From assembly GCA_023212695.1 (NCBI GenBank), contig JALCCG010000002.1, positions 124,001 through 188,000 of the forward strand: a stretch of 64,000 bases of DNA, written 5' to 3'. Both the position numbers and the translations under genes were made by a program. This document shows positions 18,108 through 27,122 of this stretch, piece by piece. Source of the DNA: Sporisorium sorghi. Lineage: Eukaryota; Basidiomycota; Ustilaginomycetes; Ustilaginales; Ustilaginaceae. Below the pieces are notes generated by a model that saw only the letters and a list, made by a program, of their open reading frames with translations, was not told where the DNA came from and made no database searches. Position 1 is the stretch's first letter. Each line of letters starts with the position of its first letter.

Positions 18108-19547
18108 TTATTGTACTTTAAGATATTCTTTAATACCCGCTACAATGCCTTGTGCAACACGATTTTGAAAATCGTCATTAAACAACTGGGCTTCGTCACC
18201 CTTGTTGCTTAAGAATCCAACCTCAAGCAGGACAGCTGGCATTGTTGTTTCTCTTGTAACATGAAGACTGCTGTATTTAACTCCTCGATCTTTAAGACCC
18301 GTTGCTTTTGCCAGATGTTTATGGATCACATTCGCCAAAGATTTGCTTGAATCTCTCGTATAATACGTCTCAGTACCATTTGGACTGCTGGACGGGTTGC
18401 TGTTTCCGTGAATGGATACAAATATATCAGCTTTCAAATTATTAGCAATTTTAACGCGATCACTAAGCTCAAGGTGTGAGTCATCGCTGCGAGTCATCAC
18501 CACATGGATATTTTTCTCCTTTTTCAGCAATGCTTCGACCTTGAGGGAAACGTCCAGATTAAATGCTTTCTCCGTCCTTCCTGAAGGGCTGATCGATCCA
18601 GGCTTGATTCCACCATGGCCGGCATCAATAACAACAATCTTCTTGCCGTTACTGTTGACAGGAGGCACAGGCGGTACCAGGATATCCCCCTCAGCGTTCA
18701 GATCAACCATGATGATGCCCGATTCATTGGTTACCGCATAGTTTTTAGGTCCTGTCAGATCCAGAACGATGCGCACGGTTGAAGGATTATCGCTGAAGAG
18801 TGCATATCGTATGTTGGTCACGTCAGGGGAGTCTGTGACGGCCATATTGCCGCCGCTTTGGACGTTCACGGCATGTCCTGCCAAAAATGAAGCGGAGAAT
18901 ACCGTGTTCGGAAGATCGATAACAATCCGATCTGGTCCGGTTACACTGAACACATTCGGTGCTATGGCACCACCCTCTGTAGCAATCATTAATCGGTTGT
19001 CGCTAAAGCTAAGCCCCGTCATCGCTGGCTGGTTACTCGATTCAACAGGTGGTGGCGTCTCGTTTCCTGTATTGTTCTCGTAGCCAGGATCAATCTCCAC
19101 TTCGGAGACCGGCGGAATGGAACTAGACAGGAATACCACTTTGGTCTGGTTGTCCCATTTCACATCAAGACCCATCTGCTCACTTACAAACCGAAGCGGC
19201 ACAAGTGTGGTCTGCCCATTCAGTACGGGTGCCAAATTCAAATCTACCGGTGCGCCGTTCAGTTCTGCTTGCGGGCTGCCTACCACCATACGAACCGTCT
19301 TCTGGCTATTCTCTACTGTTACGGTTTGACTGGCTTTCTCCCATCCCACCTTGAAGCCGAGATTCTCTGACACTACGCGTATCGGAATCATCACATTGCC
19401 CTTCATGTTGGCTACTTGGACGCCCGAAGACAAATTCAATTGTTGCCCGTCAAGAAAAATAGTTGCGCTTGAAGAACTGGCTTCACCAGTCCTTGGAAAC
19501 GTCAGCAAGAAGACTATTAACACCATTACAAACCCTAACTTCTTCAT
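18108..19547 (-). CDS. N-acetylmuramoyl-L-alanine amidase (Amidase_3) with AMIN and stalk domains, copy 2
   Basis: 479 aa from the ATG at 19547 with GAGGTGG upstream; the in-frame extension to 19631 has no site and would add a second hydrophobic segment. Same order as copy 1: signal peptide, copper-amine-oxidase-N-like region with V-P-L-R-F-V-S-E-Q-M-G-L, AMIN region, and Amidase_3 with DAGHGG, E-K-A-F-N-L-D-V, S-I-H-G-N-S and L-L-E-V-G-F-L-S-N. Zinc and catalytic residues are conserved, so both copies should be active. The main differences from copy 1 are in the linker between stalk and AMIN domains. Confidence 0.9.
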   Translation of the reverse strand: MKKLGFVMVLIVFLLTFPRTGEASSSSATIFLDGQQLNLSSGVQVANMKGNVMIPIRVVSENLGFKVGWEKASQTVTVENSQKTVRMVVGSPQAELNGAPVDLNLAPVLNGQTTLVPLRFVSEQMGLDVKWDNQTKVVFLSSSIPPVSEVEIDPGYENNTGNETPPPVESSNQPAMTGLSFSDNRLMIATEGGAIAPNVFSVTGPDRIVIDLPNTVFSASFLAGHAVNVQSGGNMAVTDSPDVTNIRYALFSDNPSTVRIVLDLTGPKNYAVTNESGIIMVDLNAEGDILVPPVPPVNSNGKKIVVIDAGHGGIKPGSISPSGRTEKAFNLDVSLKVEALLKKEKNIHVVMTRSDDSHLELSDRVKIANNLKADIFVSIHGNSNPSSSPNGTETYYTRDSSKSLANVIHKHLAKATGLKDRGVKYSSLHVTRETTMPAVLLEVGFLSNKGDEAQLFNDDFQNRVAQGIVAGIKEYLKVQ

Positions 19548-19712
19548 GAATCCACCTCGATCATCCCATGATTGAATTTGAAAAGCAAATGAAGCAAAAA
19601 AGAGAAATGCTAAAAGTATGTAAATCAGCATTCCGGCCCAGGTTCAGCCGGACAAATACTGACATAAAACGTTGGTTCCCATCATAACCGCTGCATATTA
19701 ATTCCATAATAC

Positions 19713-19752
19713 CAAAAAAAACTTCCATTTCCTACACAGGAAATGGAAGTTT
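19713..19752 (-). terminator. Terminator of leuCD
   Basis: A perfect 15-bp stem (19719-19733 with 19738-19752), 4-nt loop and A-run on the plus side at 19714-19721. It lies about 38 nt past the leuD stop codon. Confidence 0.9.
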
Positions 19753-19789
19753 AATAATCTTGTAACCTTTTGTAGAGTCATTAGCTAGA

Positions 19790-20392
19790 TTAAGCGAACA
19801 GACGGTCCCCATGCTTCTTCTCATAGGCTTCAATTGCACTCTCATGCTGCAGCGTCAAACCGATGTCATCCAAGCCCTGAAGCAGGAATTGGCGGCGATG
19901 CTCGTCAAGATCAAAGTCAATATGAAGTCCTTGATCATCGGTAATCGTTTTGCTCTCCAGATCTACGTTCAGTTTATAGCCTTCTGTGGCATCTGTACGC
20001 TGAAACAATTCCTCGACTTGCTCCTCCGACAGTTTGATCGGCAGGATCCCGTTCTTAAAGCAGTTATTGTAGAAAATATCCGCAAACGATGGAGCGATGA
20101 CAACACGGAAACCGTAGTCCAGGATGGCCCAAGGTGCATGTTCGCGGGAAGATCCGCAGCCAAAGTTGGCGCGGGAGATTAGAACAGTGGATCCCTGATA
20201 ACGGGGCTGATTCAGCGAGAAGCTGTCGATATTGCCTCCCGCCTCGTCAAAACGCCATTCGTAAAACAAATACTGGCCAAACCCTGTTCGTTCGATCCGT
20301 TTCAAAAACTGCTTAGGAATAATGGCGTCTGTATCTACATTCACCCGGTCCACGGGTGCGACAATACCGTTTAGTTTCGTAAATGCTTGCAT
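19790..20392 (-). CDS. leuD: 3-isopropylmalate dehydratase small subunit
   Basis: 200 aa. With LeuC it isomerises 2-isopropylmalate to 3-isopropylmalate in leucine synthesis. Typical features are [12 protein letters not shown] near the N-terminus, the [10 protein letters not shown] swivel-loop motif and F-x-N-N-C-F-K-N-G. Length is the usual 195-205 aa. A GGAGGAG site lies just upstream and the gene follows leuC by 20 nt. Confidence 0.95.
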   Translation of the reverse strand: MQAFTKLNGIVAPVDRVNVDTDAIIPKQFLKRIERTGFGQYLFYEWRFDEAGGNIDSFSLNQPRYQGSTVLISRANFGCGSSREHAPWAILDYGFRVVIAPSFADIFYNNCFKNGILPIKLSEEQVEELFQRTDATEGYKLNVDLESKTITDDQGLHIDFDLDEHRRQFLLQGLDDIGLTLQHESAIEAYEKKHGDRLFA

Positions 20393-20412
20393 ATATTTCT
20401 CCTCCGTCCTTC

Positions 20413-21837
20413 TTAGCTCACAACTTCTTCTGCTGCAAAGTTCCAGTCACGTACATCCACGAAGCGTCCTTTAACTGCAGCCGCTGCTGCCATTGCCGGC
20501 GATACGAGATGCGTTCTGCCGCCACGACCTTGACGTCCTTCGAAGTTACGGTTGGACGTGGAGGCGCAGCGTTGTCCAGGCTTAAGAACATCCGGGTTCA
20601 TCGCAAGACACATGCTGCAGCCTGCTTCACGCCATTCAAATCCGGCTTCAACAAAAATCTTATCGAGGCCTTCTTTTTCCGCCTGAATCTTCACTCGGCC
20701 CGATCCTGGTACAACGATAGCTGTCACATTGCTGGAGACTTTATGGCCTTTTGCAACAGATGCGGCAGCACGCAAGTCCTCAATGCGTCCGTTCGTGCAA
20801 GAACCGATAAAGACGTAATCAATCGGAATCTCTGAGATGGGCGTCCCCGGAACAAGGTCCATGTACTCAAGAGCCTTCTCGGCAGCCTTGCGCTCATTCT
20901 CGGTCTTGAAATCCGCCGGGTTTGGAACCGCCGAAGAAATGTCAGTACCCATTCCGGGGCTCGTTCCCCAGGTTACTTGAGGGATCAGCGTTTCAACATC
21001 GAATTCAACAACCACATCAAACTCGGCGCCTTCATCTGTCACAAGTTCCTTCCATGTCGCTACCGCAGCTTCATAAGCTTCGCCTTGAGGTACATATTGA
21101 CGTCCGCGCAAGTATTCGAATGTCGTCTCGTCCGGAGCGATCATGCCCGCTCTTGCTCCGCCCTCGATGGACATGTTGCACACTGTCATGCGCTCTTCCA
21201 TCGACAACTCGCGAATAGCTTCCCCTGTATACTCAATAACATAGCCTGTTGCAAAATCCGTTCCGTACTTCGCGATAACGCCGAGGATCATGTCCTTCGC
21301 CGTTACGCCCGGATTGCGATGACCGACAAAACGCACTTCCATCGTCTTTGCTTTTGCCTGCTGCAAGCATTGAGTTGCCATGACATGCTCAACCTCGCTC
21401 GTACCGATACCGAACGCAAGCGCACCAAACGCACCGTGGGTGGAGGTATGGCTGTCACCGCATACAATGGTTTTACCTGGATGAGTCAGTCCCAGCTCTG
21501 GGCCCATAACGTGCACAACGCCTTGATCAATCGTATCCAGATCGTACAAGGTAACGCCGAAATCCTGACAGTTCTTGGTCAGGGTATCGATTTGCTGCTT
21601 CGAGATCGGATCCGTAATGTTGAAGCGATCCTTAGTTGGAACGTTGTGGTCCATCGTCGCAAACGTCAATTCAGGACGTCGAACCTTGCGGCCGCTAAGA
21701 CGCAGACCTTCAAATGCTTGCGGGGAAGTCACCTCATGCACCAAATGCAGGTCGATGTACAAAATACCCGGCTTGCCTTCTTCCTGATGAATAACGTGGT
21801 TATCCCAAATCTTTTCGAACATTGTCTTTTTACTCAT
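20413..21837 (-). CDS. leuC: 3-isopropylmalate dehydratase large subunit
   Basis: 474 aa from the ATG at 21837 (MSKKTMFEK); GGGGTG lies 6 nt upstream, and the longer frame to 21921 adds no family sequence. Aconitase-type [4Fe-4S] ligands C347 (G-S-C-T-N-G), C407 and C410 (A-G-C-S-M-C), plus G-D-S-H-T at 127-131 and the Q-G-R-G-G-R-T-H C-terminal signature. First gene of a leuCD operon, divergent from a LysR regulator. Other leu/ilv genes are not in the window. Confidence 0.95.
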   Translation of the reverse strand: MSKKTMFEKIWDNHVIHQEEGKPGILYIDLHLVHEVTSPQAFEGLRLSGRKVRRPELTFATMDHNVPTKDRFNITDPISKQQIDTLTKNCQDFGVTLYDLDTIDQGVVHVMGPELGLTHPGKTIVCGDSHTSTHGAFGALAFGIGTSEVEHVMATQCLQQAKAKTMEVRFVGHRNPGVTAKDMILGVIAKYGTDFATGYVIEYTGEAIRELSMEERMTVCNMSIEGGARAGMIAPDETTFEYLRGRQYVPQGEAYEAAVATWKELVTDEGAEFDVVVEFDVETLIPQVTWGTSPGMGTDISSAVPNPADFKTENERKAAEKALEYMDLVPGTPISEIPIDYVFIGSCTNGRIEDLRAAASVAKGHKVSSNVTAIVVPGSGRVKIQAEKEGLDKIFVEAGFEWREAGCSMCLAMNPDVLKPGQRCASTSNRNFEGRQGRGGRTHLVSPAMAAAAAVKGRFVDVRDWNFAAEEVVS

Positions 21838-21936
21838 CATTATCACCCCATTGTTCATTACGTTCATATGGAAGATCAATACTTGCATTCTTCTTAAAAA
21901 GGAAGACCTGCAACGCATCATCTTTACGTTGATAGT

Positions 21937-21966
21937 AATATAACATTTCCTTCTTCATTGATCCAA
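21937..21966 (-). promoter_or_regulatory. Candidate leuCD promoter
   Basis: On the minus strand a TTGGAT -35 (21961-21966) and TATATT -10 (21937-21942) are separated by 18 bp, giving a leader of about 95 nt to leuC. The -10 is good, the -35 is weak, as expected for an activated promoter. The palindrome at 21966-21984 touches its upstream edge. Confidence 0.5.
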
Positions 21967-21984
21967 GATATAATATCTATAGAT
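21966..21984. promoter_or_regulatory. Overlapping palindromes in the leuC/lysR divergent region (candidate LysR operator)
   Basis: Two perfect palindromes overlap: AGATAT-A-ATATCT (21966-21978) and ATCTATAGAT (21975-21984). The first contains a consensus TATAAT (21969-21974) on the plus strand, at the right distance (about 45 nt) to be the -10 of the lysR-type gene. One bound dimer could therefore block the regulator promoter while standing just upstream of the leuC -35. Confidence 0.5.
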
Positions 21985-22019
21985 GTAATAGGATTCAGCT
22001 ATAACGGAGTGATATATTT

Positions 22020-22952
22020 ATGGAACTTAGACAACTGCAATATACGCTTCAAATCGCAGCCGATAAAAACTTCTCGCGCGCAGCCGAGAAACTTCATATC
22101 GCGCAGCCTTCACTTAGCCAGCAGCTCTCCAAGCTGGAGAAGGAGCTCGGCGTTCTGCTGTTCCAGCGCAATACGAGCAACGTTGAGCTTACCCATGCCG
22201 GTGCCAGCTTCGTTGAGCATGCCCAGAAGATTATGGATGCCGTCGAGCAGCTGAAGCAGGAAATGTCGGACATTTCCCAGCTCCGCAAAGGCAAAGTCGT
22301 CGTTGGCAGCATGCCGATTACAGGTTCTCATCTGCTGCCAAGGGTCCTGCCTGCATTTAAACAGGGCTACCCCGATATTGAAATCACCCTCCTGGAGGAT
22401 TCCTCCATGAATCTGGAGAAGCTTACCGCCAGCGGCAAAGCCGACCTCAGCCTGCTTGCGCTTCCGCTCTCCGAACCGTCGCTGTCCTGGGTTCCCATCG
22501 GTGAGGAAATGATCGATTTGGCCGTACCTCCGCAGCACCCGCTTGCCCAGCGGGCAGCCTCTGATCCTGTCAGGCCGATCACATTGGATGAAATCCGCGA
22601 TGAAGCCTTCGTCGTGCTCAAGAAAGGCCAGGGCTTCCGAAAGCTTACCCTGGATCTATGCCGGGAAGCCGGTTTTGAGCCGAATATCGTGTTTGAGAGC
22701 AGCAACATCGAGACTCTCCAATCTCTTGTTGCTACCGGAATGGGAGTAACGCTGGTGCCTCGATTTATCGCCCGGGCAAAACGAAGCGAGTTTATTCCGG
22801 TATACCTGCCGCTCGCCGAGCCGGTTCCGAGTCGCACACTGGTTGTGGCCTATCGCCACGGCCGCTATTTGTCCAAAGCGGCGGATGCGTTTATCGACAC
22901 CTTCAAGCAGGTCATGGACAACCTTGTGGTTACAAGCGTTAAGGATAAATGA
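22020..22952 (+). CDS. LysR-family transcriptional regulator
   Basis: 310 aa. N-terminal winged HTH (about 1-60) starting M-E-L-R-Q-L-Q-Y with F-S-R-A-A-E-K-L-H-I-A-Q-P-S-L-S-Q-Q, a linker helix, and a periplasmic-binding-type effector domain (about 90-300). GGAG lies upstream of the ATG. It is divergent from leuCD with a 182-bp shared control region holding palindromes, so regulation of leuCD is the simplest guess (inference). The effector is unknown; LysR regulators of this kind often sense metabolites of the adjacent pathway. Confidence 0.9.
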   Translation: MELRQLQYTLQIAADKNFSRAAEKLHIAQPSLSQQLSKLEKELGVLLFQRNTSNVELTHAGASFVEHAQKIMDAVEQLKQEMSDISQLRKGKVVVGSMPITGSHLLPRVLPAFKQGYPDIEITLLEDSSMNLEKLTASGKADLSLLALPLSEPSLSWVPIGEEMIDLAVPPQHPLAQRAASDPVRPITLDEIRDEAFVVLKKGQGFRKLTLDLCREAGFEPNIVFESSNIETLQSLVATGMGVTLVPRFIARAKRSEFIPVYLPLAEPVPSRTLVVAYRHGRYLSKAADAFIDTFKQVMDNLVVTSVKDK

Positions 22953-22961
22953 TGCCGTAAC

Positions 22962-23032
22962 AAAAAAGAGGCTCTGTACGTGGTCAATGAGGGACGGGAC
23001 TGACCCCATGACCAGGCAGAGCCTCTTTTTTT
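22962..23032. terminator. Bidirectional terminator between lysR-type gene and the 61-aa gene
   Basis: A 14-bp perfect stem (22963-22976 with 23017-23030) encloses a 40-nt apical region that can itself form a short GGTCA/TGACC hairpin. A-run and T-run flank it, so it can work for both convergent genes. Confidence 0.85.
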
Positions 23033-23073
23033 ACAATCAATGAAAGACCGGAAGTCCCATCATGTGTAATCGT

Positions 23074-23259
23074 CTACTTGCGCAGGTTATGCTTGTCAAT
23101 CATTCGATTCTGTTCATCTGCGGTGCGAGACTGATCCTGAATCGATTCGTTTTTTCCATTGCTTCCACCGGCTACGTTTTCAACAAAGCTGCGGAACTGC
23201 TCTTTCTGTTCTTCTTCCTGCTCATTGTTTCGGCTGTCGAATGGGTTGTTCTCTGCCAT
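23074..23259 (-). CDS. Small hydrophilic protein of unknown function
   Basis: 61 aa from the ATG at 23259, supported by a perfect AGGAGG 9 nt upstream. Extremely polar, rich in Glu, Gln, Asn, Arg and Ser, no Cys or membrane segment: M-A-E-N-N-P-F-D-S-R-N-N at the start and R-M-I-D-K-H-N-L-R-K at the end. The composition recalls small spore or stress proteins, but I do not recognise the family. It converges with the LysR gene and shares its terminator. Confidence 0.65.
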   Translation of the reverse strand: MAENNPFDSRNNEQEEEQKEQFRSFVENVAGGSNGKNESIQDQSRTADEQNRMIDKHNLRK

Positions 23260-23352
23260 GATTCCAAGCCTCCTCTCAGACGGATTACCCATAGTATACC
23301 CGCCTCTGCACAGATGAAACTTACATTTTTAGAGGAGAGATCATAGAGCAGG

Positions 23353-24165
23353 CTATTGAAAGTACAAATTCGGACGACGATCCTCAAACACCGGTATCCG
23401 CCCTCTCACTTCATCCGGGAGATTACGATCAAGCGTACCTGTCAGAATGGTTTCCTGCTCATCCCCTTCCGCAACGACCTCGCCCCAAGGATCGATTATC
23501 ATGGAGTGTCCAAAGAAGTCCGTATCGCCGCTGGTTCCTACACGATTGCAGGCAACCACGTACATTTGATTCTCGATCGCTCTTGCCATAAGCAAGGTTC
23601 TCCAGTGATGCAGGCGCGGATGAGGCCACTCCGCAGGCACAAACAGCACTTGAGCGCCGCCTAGGGCAAGAGTGCGTGATAATTCCGGAAACCGGATATC
23701 GTAACATATAGACGCGCCTGCCTTGATTCCATCCAGATCAAAGGCTACGGTATGCTGGCCTGCTTGCAAATGCTTCTCTTCGTCCATCAGGCGAAACAGA
23801 TGGATTTTGGAATATTTAGCGACCTGCTCCCCGTTCCGATTGAACACATACATGCTGTTATAGATTTCATTGTCCACTCTTTCAGCTACAGATCCGCCAA
23901 CCACTTGAATCCGGTGCCTCCGCGCGAAATCGCTCAGCATGGATGAAGTTTCTTGTCCCATGGGATCGGCCAGCTCTTGAATCCGGTCGAGCGCGTACCC
24001 TGTGTTCCACATCTCCGGCAGCACGATCACATCCGGCTTCGTATTGGCGGACGCGGCCTTCTCCATCAATTCCAGCATGTTATTCATATTGGCATTTACG
24101 TTACCTATCTCAATATTCGCTTGTATAAGCGCAATATGTAACTGAGTCTTGGCTGTTTCCGTCAT
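23353..24165 (-). CDS. mtnU: Carbon-nitrogen hydrolase, probable omega-amidase of methionine salvage
   Basis: 270 aa from the ATG at 24165 (AGGAGG upstream); the longer frame to 24228 lacks a site. Nitrilase-superfamily catalytic triad E51 (L-P-E-M-W), K120 (Y-S-K-I-H) and C154 (S-I-C-Y-D-I-R-F). Omega-amidases hydrolyse the alpha-ketoglutaramate left by glutamine-dependent transamination. It is divergent from mtnE, the Gln-dependent transaminase, as ykrU is from ykrV in B. subtilis, which supports the assignment. No S-box (SAM riboswitch) was recognised in the 256-bp divergent region. Confidence 0.85.
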   Translation of the reverse strand: MTETAKTQLHIALIQANIEIGNVNANMNNMLELMEKAASANTKPDVIVLPEMWNTGYALDRIQELADPMGQETSSMLSDFARRHRIQVVGGSVAERVDNEIYNSMYVFNRNGEQVAKYSKIHLFRLMDEEKHLQAGQHTVAFDLDGIKAGASICYDIRFPELSRTLALGGAQVLFVPAEWPHPRLHHWRTLLMARAIENQMYVVACNRVGTSGDTDFFGHSMIIDPWGEVVAEGDEQETILTGTLDRNLPDEVRGRIPVFEDRRPNLYFQ

Positions 24166-24421
24166 CTTGCAACCTCCTGTTAGTCGGAATGAATCACGTC
24201 GGGGAAGCCAGATCTTGTTTTTCAACATGGATCTTGCTTCGTTTTTTTTGATTCATCCGATGCTATATGTCCTCATCATAGCCTCCTCAGCCCAACAACT
24301 GCAACACCCGAGCCCCATTTCCCTCTATACACCCCTGATAAATCGTGTTAAATTAATCCTAATTGTTTTCAAGACCCCAATCGATTCGAGCGTAAATAGA
24401 TAACGGAGTGATGAACCTGCG

Positions 24422-25615
24422 ATGAACAAAAAATTAAAAGATTTCCATATAGAGCCGGCTGAGATCATGTCCCAGCTGCCTACGCAATTTTTCGCCACCT
24501 TGGTCTCCAAGGTAAACCGCCAGGTTGCGTTAGGACACGATGTGATTAATCTCGGCCAAGGGAATCCCGATCAACCCACACCGCCACATATCGTATCCAG
24601 TCTTAAGGAAGCGTCGGACAATCCGCAGTTCCACAAATATTCGCCTTTTACCGGCTTCTCCTTCCTGAAGGAAGCCATTGCGCACCGGTACAAGGAGGAC
24701 TATAACGTGGACCTGGATCCGGAAACCGAGGTAGCGATTCTGTTTGGAGGAAAAACCGGGCTCGTGCAGCTGCCGCAAATCCTGCTTAATCCGGGCGATG
24801 TTTGCCTTGTCCCGGACCCCGGTTACCCGGATTACTGGTCGGGCGTAGCACTGGCCAGGGCGCAGATGACATTCATGCCGTTAACCGAAGACCATCAGTT
24901 TCTGCCTGATTATGATGCAATAACACCTGCAGACAGGGAAAAGGCGAAACTCATGTTTTTGAATTATCCCAATAATCCAACATCCGCGGTTGCACCATTA
25001 TCGTTCTACGAGGATACGGTGGCTTTTGCCGCAGAACACGGCATTGCGGTTGCCAGTGATTTTGCCTATGGTGCCATTGGATTTGATGGCAAGCGTCCGG
25101 TCAGCTTTTTGCAGGCAGAAAGCGCCAAAGAAGTTGGCGTAGAATTCTACACGCTCTCCAAGACCTACAACATGGCCGGATGGCGAGTCGGCTTTGCCCT
25201 GGGGAACAAGAAGATTATTTCACTGATCAACCAGATGCAGGATCATATCTATGTCAGCCTGTTTGGCGGCATCCAGGCAGCAGCGGCTACAGCCCTTACC
25301 TCATCGCAAAACTGCGTCGAGCAGCTTGTAGCCCGTTACGAATCAAGACGGGACGCCTTCTATGGCGCCCTTGCGGAAATCGGCTGGGCAGCCCAGAAAC
25401 CGCCGGGTACCTTCTTCAGCTGGCTGCCCGTTCCGAAAGGCTATACGTCGGTAGCCTTTGCCGACTTGCTGCTGGAGGAAGCCAAGGTAGCGGTTGCGCC
25501 TGGCGTCGGCTTTGGAGACCATGGCGAGGGGTATGTCCGCGTTGGCCTGTTGAGCAGCGAAGACAGAATGCGGGAAGCCGCTTACCGCATTGGCAAGCTT
25601 AACCTGTTCGGCTAG
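24422..25615 (+). CDS. mtnE: Methionine-salvage aminotransferase
   Basis: 397 aa, fold-type I PLP enzyme converting 4-methylthio-2-oxobutanoate to methionine. Visible PLP-site residues: N185 (Y-P-N-N-P-T), D213 and Y216 (D-F-A-Y-G), the Schiff-base Lys247 (T-L-S-K-T-Y-N) and R255. The N-terminus (R/K-rich, L-P-T-Q-F-F) is like B. subtilis MtnE/YkrV. A GGAG lies 13 nt upstream; a 4-codon open frame starting at 24412 overlaps the mtnE start as ATGA. A proline T-box begins shortly after its stop. Confidence 0.88.
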   Translation: MNKKLKDFHIEPAEIMSQLPTQFFATLVSKVNRQVALGHDVINLGQGNPDQPTPPHIVSSLKEASDNPQFHKYSPFTGFSFLKEAIAHRYKEDYNVDLDPETEVAILFGGKTGLVQLPQILLNPGDVCLVPDPGYPDYWSGVALARAQMTFMPLTEDHQFLPDYDAITPADREKAKLMFLNYPNNPTSAVAPLSFYEDTVAFAAEHGIAVASDFAYGAIGFDGKRPVSFLQAESAKEVGVEFYTLSKTYNMAGWRVGFALGNKKIISLINQMQDHIYVSLFGGIQAAAATALTSSQNCVEQLVARYESRRDAFYGALAEIGWAAQKPPGTFFSWLPVPKGYTSVAFADLLLEEAKVAVAPGVGFGDHGEGYVRVGLLSSEDRMREAAYRIGKLNLFG

Positions 25616-25626
25616 CCTATTTCCTT

Positions 25627-25655
25627 TTGAAAAAACAAAAACGATGTGCTATTCT
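25627..25655 (+). promoter_or_regulatory. Promoter of the T-box/proBAC-mtnWXB transcript
   Basis: TTGAAA (25627-25632), a 17-bp spacer and TATTCT (25650-25655). Transcription would start near 25662 and run into the T-box leader. It begins 12 bp after the mtnE stop codon; no terminator was seen for mtnE, so read-through is also possible. Confidence 0.6.
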
Positions 25656-25661
25656 TGCAGT

Positions 25662-25915
25662 AACAATCGAATGCAGTTTCAAACGCGAAGACGGGACCAG
25701 TACGAAAGCATACGGTATGATAAAGAGAGCAAATTCCATGGGCTGAAAGAATTTGCCGTGACCTCCTTTCCGAATCCTACCCCCGAGCGGCCTGGCTTGC
25801 CAGGACAGTGCCTTCTGTTACAGGGCTAAAGCCGGATGAGCTGCGCTCATCAACAAAGGTGGTACCGCGGAAGTTAAACTTTCGTCCTTTTTCATACAGG
25901 ACGGAAGTTTTTTTA
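25662..25915 (+). promoter_or_regulatory. Proline T-box leader
   Basis: The T-box sequence AAAGGTGGTACCGCGG is at 25855-25870 and is followed by a terminator (stem 25876-25888 with 25898-25910, one G-U pair, then eight T). Upstream lie stem-I elements including GCGAAGACGGGACCAGTACG (25685-25704) and the AGAGAGC bulge region. The probable specifier is CCT (25776-25778, Pro) in the context GAAT-CCT-A, with the conserved purine 3' of the codon. Uncharged tRNA-Pro should stabilise the antiterminator and turn on proB and everything downstream. Confidence 0.9.
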
Positions 25916-25976
25916 TTATCCATTTTTGGATTCAAGCAGCTGCAGCCACTATCATAAATACAAGGAAGTGATCACG

Positions 25977-27080
25977 ATGCTCTCTCGCATCGTCGTAAAA
26001 ATCGGAAGCAGTTCCCTTACAACAGATGAAGGTGGATTGAACCTGGACTCCATTGCTTTTTTTGCAGGCGAACTCTCTGCGCTGCGAAGTGCCGGTCATG
26101 AAGTTCTGCTCGTTACATCTGGAGCCGTAGCCGCCGGGTTCCGGGATATCGGTTATGAAACGAGGCCGCGGCAATTGCACGAGAAGCAAGCGGCAGCCGC
26201 TCTGGGTCAGGCACTGCTGATGCGGGCTTATCAGAATGCGCTGGCCGATCATCAGCTGAAAGCTGCGCAAATTCTGTTGACCAGAACGGACTTCGCGAAC
26301 CGCAAACGCATGAATAATGCCAACATGACCATCACCGAGCTTTTGAAGCAGGGAGTCATTCCGATCATCAACGAGAACGACACCGTATCGATTGACGAGC
26401 TGAAGTTTGGTGATAACGATACGTTATCCGCACTTGTAGCCAATCTTGTCCGGGCGCAGCAGCTTATCATTCTGACCGATACGGACGGATTATACACGGC
26501 AGATCCCCGTAAATCGCCGGATGCAACCAAATACGAGAAAATTCATGAAATTACCGAGGAGATTTACAGCATGGCTGGTGGAGCGGGCTCCAGCGTAGGC
26601 ACAGGCGGCATGCGTTCCAAAATCGATGCGGCCAAAATCGCAACCCGCGGCGGCGTTCCCGTCTTCATCGGCAAAGCCAACGAAACCGGCGATCTGCTGA
26701 AGGCATTGGAGCATACAGGCAAGGGAACCTATTTTGCCACACATCTCTCATCTCTTCCCATGAAAAAACAGTGGCTCGGCTTTATGTCCTCGCCGCTAGG
26801 CCGGATCGTAGTCGATCCGGGTGCGGAGAAAGCGCTGATTCACGGGGGCAACAGCCTTCTTCCGGTTGGCGTGAAACGCATCGAGGGTAGTTTCCATGCC
26901 GGGGATGTTGTGGAGGTTGTGAACATTGGCAACGAGAGGCTTGGCAGGGGAATCGTGAATTATGATGAGGACCAGCTCCAGGCCGTGCTCGGTTTACCGA
27001 GCAGTCAAGTGATCGGAATCATCGGCGAAGTCCATCGCCTGGAGGTCATTCACCGCGACGAATGGATCACGCTAAAATAG
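25977..27080 (+). CDS. proB: Glutamate 5-kinase
   Basis: 367 aa from the ATG at 25977 (AAGGAAGTG upstream); the frame open from 25926 lies in the leader. Catalyses ATP-dependent phosphorylation of glutamate, the first step of proline synthesis. Amino-acid kinase domain (1-260) with V-V-K-I-G-S-S-S-L, N-E-N-D-T-V and L-T-D-T-D-G-L-Y motifs, then a C-terminal PUA domain (about 280-360). First gene behind the proline T-box. Confidence 0.95.
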   Translation: MLSRIVVKIGSSSLTTDEGGLNLDSIAFFAGELSALRSAGHEVLLVTSGAVAAGFRDIGYETRPRQLHEKQAAAALGQALLMRAYQNALADHQLKAAQILLTRTDFANRKRMNNANMTITELLKQGVIPIINENDTVSIDELKFGDNDTLSALVANLVRAQQLIILTDTDGLYTADPRKSPDATKYEKIHEITEEIYSMAGGAGSSVGTGGMRSKIDAAKIATRGGVPVFIGKANETGDLLKALEHTGKGTYFATHLSSLPMKKQWLGFMSSPLGRIVVDPGAEKALIHGGNSLLPVGVKRIEGSFHAGDVVEVVNIGNERLGRGIVNYDEDQLQAVLGLPSSQVIGIIGEVHRLEVIHRDEWITLK

Positions 27081-27122
27081 TCAGCTCACCATCACTATAT
27101 ATGTCAATAAGGAGGAATCATC

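Noticed and set aside
20977..21897. A 306-codon plus-strand open frame opposite leuC
   Set aside because: Antisense to a conserved gene, and composition is typical of a shadow frame.
24166..24421. Looked for an S-box (SAM riboswitch) between mtnU and mtnE
   Set aside because: No recognisable S-box core sequences on either strand; only short direct and inverted repeats of CAAGATC.
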